A stretch of DNA of 64,000 nucleotides, from contig WQBJ01000003.1 in NCBI GenBank assembly GCA_013032095.1, positions 186,001-250,000 on the forward strand, read 5' to 3'. The notes under the pieces were generated by a model. The model did not search any database, was not told the DNA's origin, and was given only the letters and a program-made list of their open reading frames with translations. The stretch comes from Ruegeria atlantica (GTDB taxonomy: Bacteria; Pseudomonadota; Alphaproteobacteria; Rhodobacterales; Rhodobacteraceae). A program made the translations under genes and the position numbers. Shown here piece by piece: positions 18,393 through 28,015 of the stretch (position 1 is the first letter of the stretch; each line of letters opens with the position of its first letter).

Positions 18393-19287
18393 CCCCGACC
18401 TCGGCAGGGCTTAGGGCTGTTTCGGGACTTCTCGGGCCGACGATATCACCGGGGTCGCGGATAAGTGGCGCTGATTGGTATCGCAGCACTCGAAGGAATT
18501 CGAGTCGCTCGAAATCCGCTGACAGGCGCACCCTTAAGCGGCCTCCGGGATCGGCAGTGATCTGACCGATCAGCAGGCCCGCAGGAAACACGCCGCCGTC
18601 GCCCGAGGTCACAACGCGGTCACCGGGACGGACTAGCTCTCGGTTTTCCAGAAATTCCACTGCCGGTGCCGATGTATTGTCGCCGGTGATCAAGGCGGTC
18701 TGCCCCGAGGGCTGGATGGTTGCCGGGATCGCGCTGGAGGCATCAGTTAACAGGATCACCCGCGCCGTATCCGGACCCACGCCAGAAATACGCCCGACCA
18801 CGCCTATCCCATCCATGGTGGCCCAGCCGTCGGTTATGCCGTCACGTTCACCCACGTTGAGCAAAACGGACTGCCGAAACGGTGAGCCGCTATCTGCCAT
18901 GACGACACCGGTGATGTAAGTCAGACGCGGGTCGAGGCGCACATTGTTCAGATCCAACAGGCGCGCGTTTTCCTGTTCCAACTGCAAGGCGGCCTCTTTC
19001 CAGGCGCGCATCAGGCGCAATTCGCTACGCAGTTCCTGGTTCTGTTCACTCAGGCGTTGATAGCTTTGGAAATCACGGGCCAGATTGACTACAGCGGTGA
19101 CCGGAACCATGGCCCATTCCATCGAGGGGATGACCCTGTCCACGACCTGCGCCCGGAACCGCTCCACGCGTGGGCTATCGATGCGCCAGACCAAAAAGAT
19201 AGCCAGCAAGCACAGCACCACGATCCCCAAAAGCAGGCGGCGCAAGGGGGTGGTGTACTCGTCGCGCTGTGATCGGTCTTTTGCCAC
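18385..19287 (-). CDS. mreC: Rod shape-determining protein MreC
   Basis: 300-residue bitopic protein that couples cytoplasmic MreB to periplasmic PBP2. A membrane helix at about 16-33 (LLLGIVVLCLLAIFLVWR) is followed by a coiled-coil stretch (about 70-105, LSEQNQELRSELRLMRAWKE) and a beta-rich MreC domain containing the family glycines VVGRISGVGPDTARVILLTD and a VTSGDGGVFPAGLLIG block. It follows mreB after 58 bp. Confidence 0.93.
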   Translation of the reverse strand: MAKDRSQRDEYTTPLRRLLLGIVVLCLLAIFLVWRIDSPRVERFRAQVVDRVIPSMEWAMVPVTAVVNLARDFQSYQRLSEQNQELRSELRLMRAWKEAALQLEQENARLLDLNNVRLDPRLTYITGVVMADSGSPFRQSVLLNVGERDGITDGWATMDGIGVVGRISGVGPDTARVILLTDASSAIPATIQPSGQTALITGDNTSAPAVEFLENRELVRPGDRVVTSGDGGVFPAGLLIGQITADPGGRLRVRLSADFERLEFLRVLRYQSAPLIRDPGDIVGPRSPETALSPAEVGDG

Positions 19288-19345
19288 AGGACTCCTTCCC
19301 GTGCTGCTCGTGCCGAGTTTACCCTATTTGCAAAGGGTGCGCGCC

Positions 19346-20458
<1,113 letters not shown>

Positions 20459-20547
20459 TTATAGGGTGCAAGCACGTCCGGTAAAAGGGCTGATTCCGCG
20501 ACAATCAGCACCTTTCCGCCTTATTGAGAGGGACTTTAGAAGGCAAC

Positions 20548-21333
20548 ATGCTCTCTTATCAACACATTTACCACGCTGGAAATCTGGCTGACGTGCAAAA
20601 GCACAGTTTGTTGGCAGTTGCGCTGGATTATCTGACACGCAAGGACAAGCCGCTGACGTATCTCGAAACCCACTCGGGGCGGGGTCTGTACAAGCTGGAC
20701 GCTGCTGAGGCCGTACGAACAGGCGAAGCTGAGGCAGGCATCCAGCGCGTCCAAAAAGCTGAATGGTTTGGCGCTGAGCATCCACTGAGCCGAGCAATAG
20801 AAACGGTTCAGCAACGACAAGGTGCGGCGGCCTATCCGGGCTCGCCCCTGATCGCCGCCAGTTTGCTGCGAGAACAGGACAGGCTGCACTTTGCCGAATT
20901 GCACCCGCAGGAACATATGGCTCTGGCTCTGGCCATGTCACCCTATGGTGCGAAAGTACATCGGCAGGATGGGTACGAGTTGGTGCAGTCTCTGCTGCCG
21001 CCGACGCCGCGGCGTGGGATGTTGCTGGTAGACCCGAGTTATGAGGTGAAGTCGGAATATGATCGTTTGCCGGGCATCATCGCCAAACTGCATCGCAAAT
21101 GGAATGTTGGGGTGATAGCGCTGTGGTATCCGATCCTGACCGACAATCGACATAGCGCAATGGTATCTGCATTGAGGGCGCAAGACCTGCCCAAATCCCT
21201 GTGTCACGAGGTGCGCTTCGGCGCGGTGCGAGAGGGGCACCGCATGGTCGGGTCGGGCATGTTTCTCATCAACGCGCCCTATGGGCTTGAAGACGAGGCG
21301 GCTCGCCTAACGAGCCTTTTCGAAGGGCTCTGA
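20548..21333 (+). CDS. rlmJ: 23S rRNA (adenine-2030-N6)-methyltransferase RlmJ
   Basis: 261-residue SAM-dependent enzyme that N6-methylates A2030 in 23S rRNA. The N-terminal block MLSYQHIYHAGNLADVQKHSLL is characteristic; TYLETHSGRGLY holds the SAM site and LVDPSYEVKSEY the catalytic D-P-x-Y-type motif. The open frame reaches back to 20524, but the ATG at 20548 has an AGAAGG site and matches the family N-terminus. Divergent from mreB. Confidence 0.92.
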   Translation: MLSYQHIYHAGNLADVQKHSLLAVALDYLTRKDKPLTYLETHSGRGLYKLDAAEAVRTGEAEAGIQRVQKAEWFGAEHPLSRAIETVQQRQGAAAYPGSPLIAASLLREQDRLHFAELHPQEHMALALAMSPYGAKVHRQDGYELVQSLLPPTPRRGMLLVDPSYEVKSEYDRLPGIIAKLHRKWNVGVIALWYPILTDNRHSAMVSALRAQDLPKSLCHEVRFGAVREGHRMVGSGMFLINAPYGLEDEAARLTSLFEGL

Positions 21334-21398
21334 ACCTAGGTTCCAAAGCGGGGGAACTTCTGCTTCGCTTATCCGCGTCGGAGATGCAGCCAATAGAG

Positions 21399-21439
21399 TT
21401 GGGCCCGGCAGCGCGCTGCAGGCGCGCTGCCGGGCCCAA
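21399..21439. terminator. 18-bp perfect inverted repeat, bidirectional terminator-like
   Basis: Arms TTGGGCCCGGCAGCGCGC (21399-21416) and its exact reverse complement (21422-21439) enclose a 5-nt loop in the 165-bp gap between convergent rlmJ and leuA. Short A/T runs lie on both sides. It probably ends both transcripts; it may also be a dispersed genomic palindrome. Confidence 0.7.
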
Positions 21440-21498
21440 AACCCAAGAAGGTTCGGCGGAGCCGGGCCACCACGGGTCCGGGAGCCCACCTATCGCAC

Positions 21499-23073
21499 TT
21501 AGGTCAGATCTTTGTAGCTGATCTCACGCGCATCGGCGCCGGGGCCGGTTTTTTCGCGGCGCACGATCAGGCGATTCAGGGCGTGGATATAGGCTTTGGC
21601 CGACGCAACCACGGTATCGGTGTTGGCCGATTGTCCGGTTGCAATCATGCCGTCTTCTTCGAGGCGCACCGAAACGGTAGCCTGCGCATCGGTCCCAGCT
21701 GTCACCGCATGCACCTGATACAGTTGCAGATGCGCCTTGTTCGGATAGATCGCGCGCACGGCTTTGAAAGTCGCGTCCACCGGGCCGTCGCCGTGCTCGG
21801 TTGCGATAATGTCCTTACCGTCCACTTCAAGCTCGACCGTCGATTCCGCCTGACCACCGGTGCCGCAGGTGACCTTCATCGACACCAGTTGCAAATGGTC
21901 ATTGGCCTCATCGTCGTCCAGCGTCATCAATGCGATCAGGTCGTCGTCAAACACCTCTTTCTTGCGGTCGGCCAAATCCTTGAACCGCACGAAGATGTCC
22001 TTGAGTTGGTTGTCGCCGACCTCATAGCCCAGCGTTTCCAACTTGTCGCGCAACGCCGCGCGGCCCGAGTGTTTGCCCAGCGGCAAAGACGTCCCGGACA
22101 GGCCGATATCCTCGGGCCGCATGATCTCGAAGTTTTCGCGGTTCTTCAGCATACCGTCCTGATGGATGCCGCTTTCATGCGCAAAGGCGTTCTTGCCGAC
22201 GATGGCTTTGTTGAACTGTACGTTGAAGCCCGACACCGTCGCCACCCGGCGCGAGATATGCATGATCTTGGTGGTATCGATGCCCGTATTCCACGGCATA
22301 ATGTCGTTGCGGGTGCGCAGCGCCATGACCACTTCTTCCAAAGCGGTGTTGCCTGCCCGCTCACCCAAGCCATTGATGGTGCATTCGATCTGACGCGCAC
22401 CGCCAGCCACGGCGGCCAGAGAGTTCGCGGTCGCCATGCCAAGGTCGTTGTGGCAGTGGGTGGCAAAGATCACCTCATCCGCGCCCGGAACGGTTTCGAT
22501 CAGTCGCTTGATCAGATCAGCGGATTCCAACGGGGCGGTATAGCCGACCGTGTCGGGGATGTTGATCGTGGTCGCTCCGGCCTTGATCGCAATCTCGATC
22601 ACACGGCACAGATAATCCCACTCGGTCCGCGTCGCGTCCATAGGCGACCATTGCACGTTCTCACACAGATTGCGGGCGTGGCTGACAGTTTCGTGGATCT
22701 TCTCGGCCATCTCATCCTGCGTCAGGTTCGGAATGGCGCGGTGCAGCGGAGAGGTGCCGATGAAGGTGTGAATCCGGTTCTTACCGGCGTGTTTCACCGC
22801 CTCCCAGCAGCGGTCGATATCGGCGAAATTGGCGCGGGCGAGGCCACAGATTCGGCTGTTTTTCGACCGTTGGGCAATCTCGGAGACGGCTTTGAAATCG
22901 CCTTCGGATGCGATGGGAAAACCAGCTTCGATAATGTCGACGCCCATTTCGTCCAACAGTTCGGCAATCTCCAGCTTTTCGTCATGGGTCATGGTGGCGC
23001 CGGGGCTCTGCTCGCCGTCGCGCAAAGTGGTATCGAAGATCAAGACGCGGTCTTGGTCGGTCACGTTGGTCAT
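21499..23073 (-). CDS. leuA: 2-isopropylmalate synthase
   Basis: First committed enzyme of leucine synthesis, condensing acetyl-CoA with 2-oxoisovalerate; 524 residues, the long LeuA form with a C-terminal LeuA allosteric domain (about 400-510) that binds leucine. The catalytic TIM-barrel begins VLIFDTTLRDGEQSPGATM with the metal Asp and Arg; the metal histidines are in ATHCHNDLGMA. The start is preceded by an AGAAAGAGA stretch. A leucine-rich leader peptide and a hairpin lie just upstream, so expression is probably set by attenuation as well as feedback. Confidence 0.97.
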   Translation of the reverse strand: MTNVTDQDRVLIFDTTLRDGEQSPGATMTHDEKLEIAELLDEMGVDIIEAGFPIASEGDFKAVSEIAQRSKNSRICGLARANFADIDRCWEAVKHAGKNRIHTFIGTSPLHRAIPNLTQDEMAEKIHETVSHARNLCENVQWSPMDATRTEWDYLCRVIEIAIKAGATTINIPDTVGYTAPLESADLIKRLIETVPGADEVIFATHCHNDLGMATANSLAAVAGGARQIECTINGLGERAGNTALEEVVMALRTRNDIMPWNTGIDTTKIMHISRRVATVSGFNVQFNKAIVGKNAFAHESGIHQDGMLKNRENFEIMRPEDIGLSGTSLPLGKHSGRAALRDKLETLGYEVGDNQLKDIFVRFKDLADRKKEVFDDDLIALMTLDDDEANDHLQLVSMKVTCGTGGQAESTVELEVDGKDIIATEHGDGPVDATFKAVRAIYPNKAHLQLYQVHAVTAGTDAQATVSVRLEEDGMIATGQSANTDTVVASAKAYIHALNRLIVRREKTGPGADAREISYKDLT

Positions 23074-23123
23074 GGGATTCTCTTTCTTCTTCTGTCCTAA
23101 AGCCTTTGGCGCGCGGGCGTCCT

Positions 23124-23159
23124 CCTCTGAGCGGGCGCGCCGGATGGCACGCTCAGAGG
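23124..23159 (-). promoter_or_regulatory. leuA attenuator hairpin
   Basis: On the transcribed strand CCTCTGAGCG (23159-23150) pairs exactly with CGCTCAGAGG (23133-23124) around a 16-nt loop containing GGCGCGCC. The 5' arm includes the stop codon of the leucine leader peptide, so a ribosome finishing the leader would melt the stem. The loop GGCGCGC can alternatively pair with GCGCGCC farther downstream (23115-23109), giving two exclusive folds. There is no strong U-run directly after the first stem, so which fold terminates is not certain. Confidence 0.6.
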
Positions 23160-23239
23160 CGGATTAGGATCAGTAGGCCACGCAGCGACGCACCGCGAAG
23201 GGCGGTGTCGGCAACAAGGATATCTGCGCGGTTGATCAT
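23153..23239 (-). CDS. leuL: Leucine leader peptide of leuA
   Basis: A 28-codon open frame 79 bp upstream of leuA ends in LRGLLILIRL and a TGA. Seven of its 28 codons are Leu, five of them among the last ten, two of those the CTA codon that is uncommon in GC-rich genomes, with Ile codons interspersed. It stops inside the 5' arm of the hairpin at 23124-23159. That layout is what a ribosome-mediated attenuator needs: scarcity of charged tRNA-Leu stalls the ribosome on the run and changes the fold. No good ribosome site precedes the ATG, but the candidate promoter would start RNA within a few bases of it, so translation may be leaderless, as for trpL in some alphaproteobacteria. Confidence 0.75.
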   Translation of the reverse strand: MINRADILVADTALRGASLRGLLILIRL

Positions 23240-23247
23240 GGGCGGAA

Positions 23248-23275
23248 TTTATACAGCGCCCGTGCAGAATGAAAA
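23248..23275 (-). promoter_or_regulatory. Candidate promoter of the leu leader and leuA
   Basis: On the minus strand TTTTCA (23275-23270) and TATAAA (23253-23248) are separated by 16 nt. The expected start falls near 23241, within about 2 nt of the leader ATG at 23239. Confidence 0.5.
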
Positions 23276-23361
23276 GACCCATTTGTTGTGTAACTGCTTT
23301 TGAGATGTTTTCTTTTCAGCGCTGCATTGATCCGTTGGCGCATACGACTAATTGATGCGCC

Positions 23362-24027
23362 ATGAAAAAAGCATTGGTCATTGGCGCATCTGGGGGAATT
23401 GGACAGGCGGTTTTGGGGCGCTTAAAGGGGCAGGGGTTTGACGCAATCGCCTTGTCGCGTTCAACCAACGGGTTTGAGCTCACTGACCCTGGTGGGGTCC
23501 ACCACACGCTTAACGGGCTTTCAGGGCCTTTCGATCTGATTTTCGTCGCTTCTGGCGCGTTAGAGATCAATGGTGCTGAACCAGAAAAGTCATTCCGCAC
23601 CCTCTCGGCGCAGGCGATGATGGACCAGTTTGCCCTGAATGCCGTTGGCCCGGCATTGATCCTGCGCCATGCCGCTCGCCTGTTGCCGCGTGACCGTCGC
23701 GCCGTTTTTGCGGTGCTTTCCGCGCGTGTCGGTTCAATTGGGGATAACCGGTTGGGCGGATGGGTCAGTTATCGAGCATCCAAGGCGGCGGTGAATCAGA
23801 TCGTTCACACAGCGGCTATCGAACTCGCCCGCACACACAAACAGGCAATTTGTGTTGTTTTGCATCCCGGCACTGTGCAAACAGAGTTCACCCGGAAATA
23901 CCTTGGTCGTCACCCAGCGGTCGCACCGGACACCGCAGCCGCCAATTTACTGTCCGTAGTGCAGCGGTTGACGCCGGACGATACCGGTGGCTTTTTTGAT
24001 TGGGCGGGAAAACCTGTACCTTGGTAA
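23362..24027 (+). CDS. Short-chain dehydrogenase/reductase family protein
   Basis: 221-residue SDR enzyme with the Rossmann motif VIGASGGIGQAVLGRL at 6-21 and the active-site Y-x-x-x-K in SYRASKAAVNQ near 135-145. The Ser of the usual triad is probably in VLSARVG. Shorter than classical SDRs (about 250), similar to CsgA/C-factor-like members; C-terminus GGFFDWAGKPVPW is typical of that subgroup. Substrate unknown. Convergent with the MORN gene 10 bp away. Confidence 0.85.
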   Translation: MKKALVIGASGGIGQAVLGRLKGQGFDAIALSRSTNGFELTDPGGVHHTLNGLSGPFDLIFVASGALEINGAEPEKSFRTLSAQAMMDQFALNAVGPALILRHAARLLPRDRRAVFAVLSARVGSIGDNRLGGWVSYRASKAAVNQIVHTAAIELARTHKQAICVVLHPGTVQTEFTRKYLGRHPAVAPDTAAANLLSVVQRLTPDDTGGFFDWAGKPVPW

Positions 24028-24037
24028 AGGCCCGGGT

Positions 24038-25495
24038 TCATCCGCCCGAGTTGCTGGTGTCATCCGGAGTTGTTTCGGGAATGGCATCGGGTTCTACGTC
24101 CGCTGGCGTCGCGAGGGCGTCGTTTTCCCAAATCCCGGATTCTTCCTCGCCATTGGCATAGCGCATGGTGCCGTCCCCGTGGCGCTTGTTGTCGAGAAAA
24201 CCGCCCCTATAGACGTCTCCGGTTGCAAAGGTTGCGACGCCTTTGCCGCTGATTTTGCCCTCGACCCAATCACCGGTATAGGTGTAGCCGCTTGGCATGG
24301 TGATGGTGCCCCGCCCGTGGCGCTGGCCGTTCTTGAAATCGCCTTCATAGATTGTGCCGTCGGGGAATTTGGCTTTGCCCTTGCCTTGTCGGACCCCTTT
24401 GGCCCATCCCCCTTCATAGCGGTATCCGTTGGCAAAGGTCAGAACACCAGTGCCGTGGCTCACGCCGTTTTGGAACTGACCGGTATAGACAACTCCGTTC
24501 GGGTAGGTCGCCTTGCCGCTACCTTCGAAAATTCCGGCAATCCACTCCCCATCGTAGATGATACCGTCAGCGAAAGTATGCATACCTTTGCCATGAGGTA
24601 GGTCGGCGCTGAAATCGCCGGTATAGGTCGAGCCGTCGGGATATGTCAGCTCGCCAAATCCTTCGATCTGGCCGTCCTGCCACTCGCCGGTATAGTCAAA
24701 CCCATCTGTCCCCAAAAAACGCCCTTTGCCGTGGCGGCGGTCGTCAGAATATTCCCCCTCGTAAGTCGCGCCATTGGCATAGGTGGCCTTGCCCTGCCCC
24801 TGCCGGCGCCAATTCACGAGGTCGCCTTCGTAAAGATCGCCGTTGGCCTGCAGTATTCGACCTTTCCCGGTGGCCTGATCTAGAACCCATGCGCCAGTGT
24901 AAACTTGTCCGTCCGGAGATGTATGGGTTCCCTGACCGTGGCGTTGGCCATCCTGGATGTCACCTTCGTAAACGCCGCCTTTGGAATAGGTGATCTTACC
25001 TTTGCCCTGCTTGACGCCATCGACCCAATCCCCGTCATAGCTGTACCCGCTGGGGTCGGTAAGCACACCCTTGCCATGATGCAGAGCGTTCCGAAAGCCA
25101 CCTTCGTATTGCGCGCCGTTGGCGTAGCTCACCACGCCCTGTCCATTAATCGTGCCCTCGGACCATTCGCCGTCATAGGTGCCGCCATCGGGATAGGTGA
25201 TCTTGCCCCGCCCTTCGGGCTGACCTTTTACAAAGTCACCTTCGTAGACAGAGCCATTGGCATAGCGCGCGACACCCTTGCCCTGAATTTCGCCCTCGAC
25301 CCAGTCGCCTTGGTATTCAAACCCGTCGGGCAGGCGATAAGTGCCCGTTCCGTGGCGTAGTCCGTTTTCGAACGTGCCCTCATAGACGCCGCCGACATCG
25401 TCGTCGGCGACGATCACATCATCACTTTGCGCGGCGGCACTTGCAGCGATCAAAGCCATTGCTGAAGCGGCTATGGAAATGCGGAAAGCGTTCAT
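24038..25495 (-). CDS. Exported MORN-repeat protein
   Basis: 485 residues made almost wholly of MORN repeats, period about 23 (Y-x-G-x-[WF]-x2-G-x3-G-x-G). I count 18 clear repeats and a degenerate nineteenth. A Sec signal peptide (MNAFRISIAASAMALIAASAAAQ) sets the start at 25495 rather than the open-frame limit at 25588. An acidic patch (VIVADDDVG) precedes the repeats and a proline/threonine/acidic tail follows. Repeats ending H-G-x-G alternate with ones ending [QEN]-G-[KQ]-G, so the unit is partly a 46-residue pair. MORN repeats bind lipids or proteins in other systems; here a periplasmic or surface role is inferred from the signal peptide only. Confidence 0.85.
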   Translation of the reverse strand: MNAFRISIAASAMALIAASAAAQSDDVIVADDDVGGVYEGTFENGLRHGTGTYRLPDGFEYQGDWVEGEIQGKGVARYANGSVYEGDFVKGQPEGRGKITYPDGGTYDGEWSEGTINGQGVVSYANGAQYEGGFRNALHHGKGVLTDPSGYSYDGDWVDGVKQGKGKITYSKGGVYEGDIQDGQRHGQGTHTSPDGQVYTGAWVLDQATGKGRILQANGDLYEGDLVNWRRQGQGKATYANGATYEGEYSDDRRHGKGRFLGTDGFDYTGEWQDGQIEGFGELTYPDGSTYTGDFSADLPHGKGMHTFADGIIYDGEWIAGIFEGSGKATYPNGVVYTGQFQNGVSHGTGVLTFANGYRYEGGWAKGVRQGKGKAKFPDGTIYEGDFKNGQRHGRGTITMPSGYTYTGDWVEGKISGKGVATFATGDVYRGGFLDNKRHGDGTMRYANGEEESGIWENDALATPADVEPDAIPETTPDDTSNSGG

Positions 25496-25641
25496 GTTTG
25501 GTCCTGCCTGCCCGGAATTCGTCCTTTTGCTCAAAACTAAGGTACCCGTGGGGGCAGAGCAACGGGTTTTGCCGCATTTGCCTTTCACTCGCGCAATGAT
25601 CTGCTAAATGGCAATAACACTGACGAGGGCAAGAGGGCACA

Positions 25642-27300
25642 ATGGCCGACCGTTTCCGCATCACTCTGGCGCAACTCAACCCCACTGTGGGGGATATCGA
25701 CGGCAACGCCGCCAAGGCCTTGGCCGCATGGGAACAGGCGCGCGATGCCGGAGCTGATCTGGTGGCTTTCCCCGAGATGTTCATCACCGGTTACAACACG
25801 CAGGACTTGGTGATGAAGCCTGTGTTTCATCAGGCTGCTATGGCCAAGGTCGAAGAACTGTCAACCCAATGCGCTGATGGTCCGGCGATTGCGATCGGCG
25901 GGCCGTGGGTCGAAGGCGATAATCTTTTCAACGCCTACTTGGTCCTCAAAGGCGGCCGGGTCAGCAGCAAGGCGTTGAAACACCACCTTCCAAATGAAAC
26001 CGTGTTTGACGAAGTGCGCCTGTATGATGCCGGGCCTCTGGGCGGGCCTTACGCGGTCGGTAATACGCGCATCGGCAGCCCGATCTGCGAAGACAGCTGG
26101 CACCCGGATGTGGCGGAAACACTCGAGGAGACCGGGGCCGAGTTCTTGTTGATCCCAAATGGCTCGCCTTATTTCCGTAACAAATACGACATTCGGCTGA
26201 ACCATATGGTGGCTCGTGTGGTCGAGACAGGTCTGCCGCTGATCTATCTGAATATGGTGGGCGGTCAGGACGATCAGGTGTTTGACGGAGCCACGTTCGG
26301 TCTGAATCCGGGCGGGGAATTGGCGTTCCGGATGCCTGTTTTTGATGAGGCCGTGACGCATGTTGATCTGGAACGCGGCGACGAGGGCTGGCGCATTGTG
26401 CCCGCTGAAATCGTGCCTCAGCCGGATGAGTGGGAGCAGGACTATCGCGCGATGGTGCAGTCCCTGCGCGACTATATGGGTAAGACCGGGTTCAAAAAGG
26501 CGCTGCTGGGTCTTTCCGGCGGTGTCGATTCCGCCTTGGTTGCGACGATTGCCGTGGATGCCATCGGGGCTGAGAATGTGCGCTGCGTGATGCTGCCTTC
26601 GGAATACACCAGCCAAGGCTCGCTGGATGATGCCGAGGCGGTCGCAAAGGCACTGGGCGTTCACTTTGACTATGTGCCGATCTCGGACAGTCGGGCTGCT
26701 GTGACCAACACTCTGGCCGGTTTGTTTGCCGGGCGGGAGGCTGACCTAACCGAAGAAAACATCCAGTCCCGACTGCGCGGTCTGCTGCTTATGGCAATCT
26801 CGAACAAGTTCGGCGAGATGTTGCTGACCACTGGCAATAAGTCCGAGATCGCGGTGGGCTATGCCACAATCTACGGCGATATGAACGGCGGCTATAACCC
26901 GATCAAGGACCTCTATAAGACGCGGGTGTTCGAGACGTGCCGCTGGCGCAATGCCAATCACCGCGACTGGATGATGGGCCCTGAGGGAGAGGTGATCCGC
27001 CCGTCCGTCATCGACAAACCCCCAAGCGCGGAACTACGCGAAGACCAGAAAGACAGTGACAGCTTGCCGGATTACCCGGTTCTGGACGCGATTCTGGATA
27101 TTTTGGTCGATCAGGATGGCTCGATTGCCGATTGCGTGGCCGCTGGTTTTGACGAAGCTGAAGCGCGTCGGGTCGAGCACCTGATCTACATCAGCGAATA
27201 CAAACGCTTTCAGTCCGCCCCTGGAACCCGCCTGACCAACCGGGCGTTCTGGCTGGATCGCAGGTACCCGATCGTCAACCGCTGGCGGGATCGAGGATGA
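25642..27300 (+). CDS. nadE: Glutamine-dependent NAD+ synthase
   Basis: 552-residue two-domain enzyme amidating nicotinate adenine dinucleotide to NAD. Nitrilase-type glutaminase domain (about 1-265) with the Glu in FPEMFITGY, Lys in KHHLPNETVFDE and Cys in GSPICEDSWHPD. Synthetase domain (about 285-552) with the pyrophosphatase loop LSGGVDSALVATIAVDAIG and TTGNKSEIAVGYATIYGDMNGGYNPIKDLYK. Length is typical. Divergent from the MORN gene over a 146-bp gap that must hold both promoters. Confidence 0.97.
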   Translation: MADRFRITLAQLNPTVGDIDGNAAKALAAWEQARDAGADLVAFPEMFITGYNTQDLVMKPVFHQAAMAKVEELSTQCADGPAIAIGGPWVEGDNLFNAYLVLKGGRVSSKALKHHLPNETVFDEVRLYDAGPLGGPYAVGNTRIGSPICEDSWHPDVAETLEETGAEFLLIPNGSPYFRNKYDIRLNHMVARVVETGLPLIYLNMVGGQDDQVFDGATFGLNPGGELAFRMPVFDEAVTHVDLERGDEGWRIVPAEIVPQPDEWEQDYRAMVQSLRDYMGKTGFKKALLGLSGGVDSALVATIAVDAIGAENVRCVMLPSEYTSQGSLDDAEAVAKALGVHFDYVPISDSRAAVTNTLAGLFAGREADLTEENIQSRLRGLLLMAISNKFGEMLLTTGNKSEIAVGYATIYGDMNGGYNPIKDLYKTRVFETCRWRNANHRDWMMGPEGEVIRPSVIDKPPSAELREDQKDSDSLPDYPVLDAILDILVDQDGSIADCVAAGFDEAEARRVEHLIYISEYKRFQSAPGTRLTNRAFWLDRRYPIVNRWRDRG

Positions 27301-27467
27301 TCTCACCGGGATTCGCCGGTGCAATCCTGCTGTTTCTTATTGCGACCCAATGCTGATCGCGAGGAGGGTACAGTTTCCCCATCGTAGACGGTGCATTTAT
27401 TTTCAGAGATGTCGACCAACTGACGCCTTGAAATTGCGACATTTTCTTGCCACAATTTGGCTTAATT

Positions 27468-27487
27468 GATGCCTCACATGAGGTATC
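27468..27487. repeat. Short imperfect palindrome upstream of a small acidic ORF
   Basis: GATGCCTCA and TGAGGTATC face each other across 2 nt (8 of 9 positions pair by strict complement) in the 288-bp gap after nadE. It could be an operator or chance. The gap otherwise shows a weak CACCGG/CCGGTG hairpin at the nadE end and no recognisable gene. Confidence 0.35.
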
Positions 27488-27588
27488 GCGACACATTTCA
27501 GATGGTTTGCTGGCAGGTGGTCAGGTGCATAACCCCTGCATGCGTCGCGCAAGTGGTTGAATGTCTGGGTTAACGATTTGGTGTTACT

Positions 27589-27873
27589 ATGTACGAGGAA
27601 TATGACAAACCTCTCCATCCGCCGCTAAAGTATAAGTCTATGGAGTCACAGGGCTGCGTTCTGGACGAATCCAAGCTGGATTCGGCGATTGCCGATCTTT
27701 TGCAGGAAGAAGAACGCGAGGAACCTGAGCCGGCAGAAGAAGCTGAGAGAGTTCAGCGCGCCTTCCCGGAATTGCCTGAGCAGGCTCAGATCGATGAGGA
27801 ATCTCGGTCACAAGAATCGGGGTTTACAGCGGTCCTGCTTCAGAAGTGGGCCGAGTTGCGCGGCGCAGCTTAA
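27589..27873 (+). CDS. Small acidic protein of unknown function
   Basis: 94 residues, rich in Glu; the middle (LLQEEEREEPEPAEEAERVQ) is strongly acidic and probably helical or disordered, and the C-terminus (FTAVLLQKWAELRGAA) is amphipathic. I do not recognise a family. Neither the ATG at 27589 nor the in-frame ATG at 27640 has a convincing ribosome site. A good intrinsic terminator directly follows the stop, which supports a real transcript. Single-gene unit. Confidence 0.55.
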   Translation: MYEEYDKPLHPPLKYKSMESQGCVLDESKLDSAIADLLQEEEREEPEPAEEAERVQRAFPELPEQAQIDEESRSQESGFTAVLLQKWAELRGAA

Positions 27874-27893
27874 GAATCAATTGTTTTCGAATG

Positions 27894-27922
27894 AAGCGGT
27901 GCGAGTTGCTCGCACCGCTTTT
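27894..27922 (+). terminator. Rho-independent terminator
   Basis: AAGCGGTGCGAG (27894-27905) pairs perfectly with CTCGCACCGCTT (27909-27920) around TTG, ending in TTTT. It lies 20 bp after the small acidic gene. Confidence 0.85.
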
Positions 27923-28015
27923 GCGTGTTGGCCACAGCTGACAGAAAACGGGAGCTTAGTCGCATAAGCCGTGTTGCCAGATCGGCGCCCTCGGGCATTC
28001 ATGGTGGTCCGAGCC

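Noticed and set aside
21583-23100. 505-codon plus-strand frame opposite leuA
   Set aside because: Antisense shadow of a well-defined LeuA; no ribosome site or domain.
24038-25495. Possible CRISPR-like or tandem DNA repeat
   Set aside because: The roughly 69-bp periodicity is diverged and in frame, and comes from the protein MORN repeats.
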